Shown here piece after piece: positions 61,811-64,000 of a stretch of 64,000 bases of DNA. The position numbers were made by a program, and so were the translations under genes. The stretch lies in NCBI RefSeq assembly GCF_003382275.1, contig NZ_QTJX01000001.1, positions 1,240,001-1,304,000 of the forward strand, read 5' to 3'. The notes under the pieces are model-generated. The model was not told the DNA's origin, did no database searches, and saw nothing but the letters and a program-made list of their open reading frames with translations. Each line of letters starts with the position of its first letter. The stretch's first letter is position 1. This stretch comes from Flagellimonas nanhaiensis (GTDB taxonomy: Bacteria; Bacteroidota; Bacteroidia; Flavobacteriales; Flavobacteriaceae).

Positions 61811-62383
61811 GTTGTAACACGTTTTTATTCAGTTTCCCGATATAAAATAGGTAGTTTAATTTCATTAATATTTTGTTCAGTCAGATAGTAAAAATGTTTT
61901 TCCCAACCATTGTCAAATCCCAAAACTCCATATAACCGATTGAAAAGTAATGCTCCCATTCCGTCAATCATTTCTTCAGTCAAATTGTATTGGTCAAATT
62001 TAAAATCAGTTTGAAATTCATTTTTAATACTTATTCCAAATTCATCTGGTCCGAAATATAAATTTCCATTGTGTTTTAAATAACGGAAGCTCATATTCTT
62101 TGTCGAGTCAGTTTTGTTCTTATAGTCATAAATTAAAACGCTGTCCTTTTCTCTAATGATTAGTTCGTAAGGCATTTGCTTCTTGATTGAATCAAATTCA
62201 TAAACTATTAAATTACGTAATTCAGTTCGAGTCCGATATTCCGTACTCTTTATTCCTTCAATATTTTCCGCTCTTTTTCCCATTGAAGTTCCGATAAAAA
62301 TCGTTATTCCGATTAATGCTAAACCTCCAATTCCGAGTACGATTAATAATATGTTCAGGATTTTTCTCAAAATATGTTACAAC
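61811..62383. repeat. 9-bp inverted repeats bounding an AT-rich orphan gene
   Basis: GTTGTAACA at 61811-61819 and its exact reverse complement TGTTACAAC at 62375-62383 bracket the gene at 61825-62370 almost at its ends. The enclosed DNA is about 28-32 percent GC in sampled 60-bp lines, against about 43 percent in the neighbouring gene. This is consistent with an acquired cassette, but no integrase or attC pair was found. Confidence 0.45.
61825..62370 (-). CDS. AT-rich orphan membrane-anchored protein
   Basis: A 181-residue protein with one N-terminal membrane helix (about 4-26, ILNILLIVLGIGGLALIGI), then a soluble domain with YRTRTELRNLIVYEFDSIKK, LIIREKDSVLIYDYKN and GNLYFGPDEFGISIKNEF. No family is recognised. 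Base composition is markedly AT-rich compared with its neighbours, and inverted 9-bp repeats flank it, suggesting horizontal acquisition. It stands alone: the spacers on both sides (61661-61824 and 62371-62590) hold nothing else I can identify. Confidence 0.7.
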   Translation of the reverse strand: MRKILNILLIVLGIGGLALIGITIFIGTSMGKRAENIEGIKSTEYRTRTELRNLIVYEFDSIKKQMPYELIIREKDSVLIYDYKNKTDSTKNMSFRYLKHNGNLYFGPDEFGISIKNEFQTDFKFDQYNLTEEMIDGMGALLFNRLYGVLGFDNGWEKHFYYLTEQNINEIKLPILYRETE

Positions 62384-62590
62384 GTCAAAGCTAAAAATCG
62401 TTTTAATGATTCTTTAGCAACCGATAAGTGAAGTTCGGAAATTTCTCATAAAAAATCCAGACCTAATTAATGGATATGTAATATCGATTGATGAATGTTT
62501 TTGCACAAAACACATCAAAATATCTGGATAAGAAGTACGCCGCCATTATTTCAACTATATACAACGATTATGCCCAACAATCCATTGCAT

Positions 62591-63085
62591 TTAATTGCTT
62601 CGGGTGTAGAGTAAATGATCAACTAAAGTAAAATCAACACTTAGGTCATCTTTTAATTCATACTTCAGGACCAAATCTCCCCAGTATTTCCCATCAGAAA
62701 AATCAGTTAAAATCCATTTATGGTTCAATACCTTGATTTTGTTGATTTTGAAATCACCTTCCATTCCATCATAGGGCACCAAGGGATTGTTTCCCTTTTT
62801 CTCATTGGTTTCCAATAATTTATCTTCAATATACCTGACAGGGTCTTCTAAATTTAAATGTTCGTAATAGGCCAAGGCATCGTCATTGTTCTCCAATGAA
62901 AAATATTGAATATCCAAAATTTTCAATTGGGATTCTTGAAGGGAATCCTTTAGTGATTGAACTTGACCTTTAAGGTTATCGATATCAGAATTTAGGGCTT
63001 TGTGTAAATTGCTTGCGCTTACAAATTGATACAAGGCCAACAAAGCTGCAAATACAAATAGGTATAGAAATATTTTATTTTTCAT
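62591..63085 (-). CDS. Membrane-anchored coiled-coil protein, unknown function
   Basis: A 164-residue protein with one N-terminal membrane helix (about 5-24), a coiled coil (about 25-60, NLHKALNSDIDNLKGQVQSLKDSL in heptad style) and a C-terminal beta-rich region. It is translated from an ATGA overlap with the upstream metallo-hydrolase gene, so it is made with it. I recognise no family. It may be a flavobacterial lineage gene. Confidence 0.7.
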   Translation of the reverse strand: MKNKIFLYLFVFAALLALYQFVSASNLHKALNSDIDNLKGQVQSLKDSLQESQLKILDIQYFSLENNDDALAYYEHLNLEDPVRYIEDKLLETNEKKGNNPLVPYDGMEGDFKINKIKVLNHKWILTDFSDGKYWGDLVLKYELKDDLSVDFTLVDHLLYTRSN

Positions 63086-63858
63086 GGTAATGGTACTTCA
63101 ATTGAAAGATTATCATAAGCTAAGAACACATTTTTTGGAAGTTTGTTTTCCACCTCGGCATGAAATCCCAATAAATGGCTAATATGGGTAAAATATGTGC
63201 GGTCCGCCCCTACTCTTTCTGAAAACTCAAGGGCTTCTTCCAGATTGAAATGGGAATGATGGGCTTCTTCACGCAGAGCGTTCACCACCAATACTTTAGC
63301 GCCCTTTATTTTTTGAATCTCTTCTTCCTCCACACGTTTTACGTCTGTCAAATACACAAAATCTCCAAATCTATATCCAAAAACTTGAAGTCGGTTGTGA
63401 TATGCCTCTATGGGCATCACCTCTAAATCATGGAGGACAATCGGGATGTCTTTTTCAACCTGAACCACTTTTACTGCCGGGGCCCCAGGATATCGGTTTT
63501 CATCTGCAAAAATATAGTCGAACCTTCTTTTTAATGAGGCGGCTACCCTATCATGGGCATAGATCGGAATATCTCCCTGTCTAAAGAAAAAGGGACGAAT
63601 GTCATCCATACCTACGGTATGGTCTGCATGTTCATGGGTGAAAAGAATACCATCCAAATGGTCAATAGGGTTGGTCAACATTTGTTGCCGAAAGTCCGGA
63701 CCACAGTCAATTACATAATTATGGCTATTCCAAGAAATCAACACGGATACCCGCAATCTTTTGTCCCGGGGGTCATCACTCAAACAAACCGGATGTTTGC
63801 TACCAATTACCGGTATTCCCTGGGAGGTTCCGGTTCCCAAAAATGTAATGGTCATCAT
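63082..63858 (-). CDS. MBL-fold metallo-hydrolase, PhnP/RNase Z-like
   Basis: A 258-residue zinc hydrolase with GTGTSQGIPVIGSKH near the start, the HxHxDH motif in FTHEHADHTVG, a downstream Asp in YLTDVKR and His in FTHISHLLG. The PhnP-like branch includes phosphodiesterases acting on cyclic phosphates and RNA-related substrates. I choose ATG 63858 (MMTITFLG); an open frame extends to a TTG at 63876, but the -7 box of the promoter overlaps that extension. Confidence 0.88.
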   Translation of the reverse strand: MMTITFLGTGTSQGIPVIGSKHPVCLSDDPRDKRLRVSVLISWNSHNYVIDCGPDFRQQMLTNPIDHLDGILFTHEHADHTVGMDDIRPFFFRQGDIPIYAHDRVAASLKRRFDYIFADENRYPGAPAVKVVQVEKDIPIVLHDLEVMPIEAYHNRLQVFGYRFGDFVYLTDVKRVEEEEIQKIKGAKVLVVNALREEAHHSHFNLEEALEFSERVGADRTYFTHISHLLGFHAEVENKLPKNVFLAYDNLSIEVPLP

Positions 63859-63873
63859 TTGGTCCATTAAAAC

Positions 63874-63881
63874 CAAAATTA
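63874..63881 (-). promoter_or_regulatory. -7 box for the MBL hydrolase gene
   Basis: The minus strand reads TAATTTTG, a perfect TAnnTTTG, 15 bp before ATG 63858. It rules out the upstream TTG as the start if it is active. Confidence 0.4.
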
Positions 63882-63915
63882 TGACTTATTTATTTAATTA
63901 ATCTAATGAAGAGTG

Positions 63916-63923
63916 TAACTTTG
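63916..63923 (+). promoter_or_regulatory. -7 box for the gene cut at the right edge
   Basis: TAACTTTG, a perfect TAnnTTTG, is 21 bp before ATG 63945. It lies inside the frame from an earlier ATG (63906), which favours 63945 as the start. Confidence 0.4.
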
Positions 63924-63944
63924 TTTTTATACAAAATATCGGAT

Positions 63945-64000
63945 ATGCCTACCGTAACGAGCAACAAAAATGCTTTTGAAAATATACCGTCCATTAAGGC
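63945..64000 (+). CDS. Start of an unidentified gene cut by the window edge
   Basis: Only 18 codons are visible, reading MPTVTSNKNAFENIPSIK. The frame is open to the edge. It is too short for identification. The position after a divergent -7 box supports a real gene start. Confidence 0.45.
   Translation, partial: MPTVTSNKNAFENIPSIK

Noticed and set aside
61661..62590. Integron-like cassette: GCCCAAC near 62572 matches the RYYYAAC end of an attC core
   Set aside because: No matching GTTRRRY partner at a proper distance was found and no integrase gene is in the window. One 7-base match is too weak.
63906..63944. Start of the right-edge gene at ATG 63906
   Set aside because: A -7 box lies inside this part of the frame (63916-63923), so ATG 63945 is more likely.
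1..64000. Insertion sequences, transposases, tRNA or rRNA genes
   Set aside because: No transposase motifs, terminal repeats with a coding frame, cloverleaf-like genes or rRNA stretches were seen by eye on either strand.

Overview
The window is a chromosomal segment of a marine-type Flavobacteriaceae bacterium (Bacteroidota), most like the Muricauda/Flagellimonas group. The evidence is a porX gene (type IX secretion regulator), Bacteroidota-style promoters (a TAnnTTTG -7 box, often the only recognisable element, with few clear Shine-Dalgarno sites), many SxC-type lipoproteins, a ZnuD-like TonB receptor with a carboxypeptidase-like N-terminal domain, and many small families known mainly from flavobacteria (DUF6146, DUF6787, DUF4258, the PorX/TsaE/Ald order). 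No rRNA, tRNA, transposase, integrase, prophage or CRISPR array was seen. Both ends cut through genes.

Layout. 1-12.7 kb is housekeeping: lpxD (cut), an HD hydrolase, porX, tsaE, a tiny secreted peptide gene with its own promoter and terminator, an alanine-dehydrogenase-like gene, proline dehydrogenase divergent from aroB, DinB, an Lrp-type regulator, and an M14 carboxypeptidase divergent from an XRE regulator across a dyad-rich spacer. 12.7-19 kb has TerC, a sterol-desaturase-family enzyme and topoisomerase IV (parE-parC). 19-24.4 kb is a repeat-rich accessory stretch: two tandem paralogous lipoproteins (IPT/TIG plus kelch) separated and flanked by arrays of exact 7-bp units, next to ychF, which is itself bordered by degenerate 7-bp arrays. 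24.4-31 kb carries an agmatinase-family gene, a ferredoxin, a LuxC-type acyl-CoA reductase, serC-serA and small flavobacterial families.

31-43 kb is the most system-like block, all on the plus strand: a small exported Cys-pair protein, a ZnuD-like TonB receptor, a lipoprotein, a second small Cys-pair membrane protein, an ABC-2 ATPase with two large DUF3526-type permeases, a DUF5916 outer-membrane protein preceded by a structured leader, a Tat-exported alanine-racemase-like protein lacking the catalytic tyrosine, and an exported alpha/beta hydrolase. 43-49.5 kb holds folE, msrA, a LolD-like ATPase, a TIGR02757 protein, an imelysin-like/di-haem peroxidase fusion and a PhoX-like lipoprotein with a collagen-like linker. 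49.5-55 kb is a secreted peptidase, CAT-like and SGNH gene set followed by a FlgO/TPR protein. 55-64 kb has a second sterol-desaturase-family gene, a glycosyltransferase, a BatA-type protein, a dihydroorotase homologue without its metal ligands, hydrolases, and an AT-rich orphan gene bounded by inverted repeats.

Points most worth a second look are the phased heptamer arrays and the gene pair they bracket, the 31-43 kb envelope block with its inactive-looking exported racemase, the possible switch-like leader at 38.4 kb, and the autonomous micro-peptide gene at 4.2 kb.
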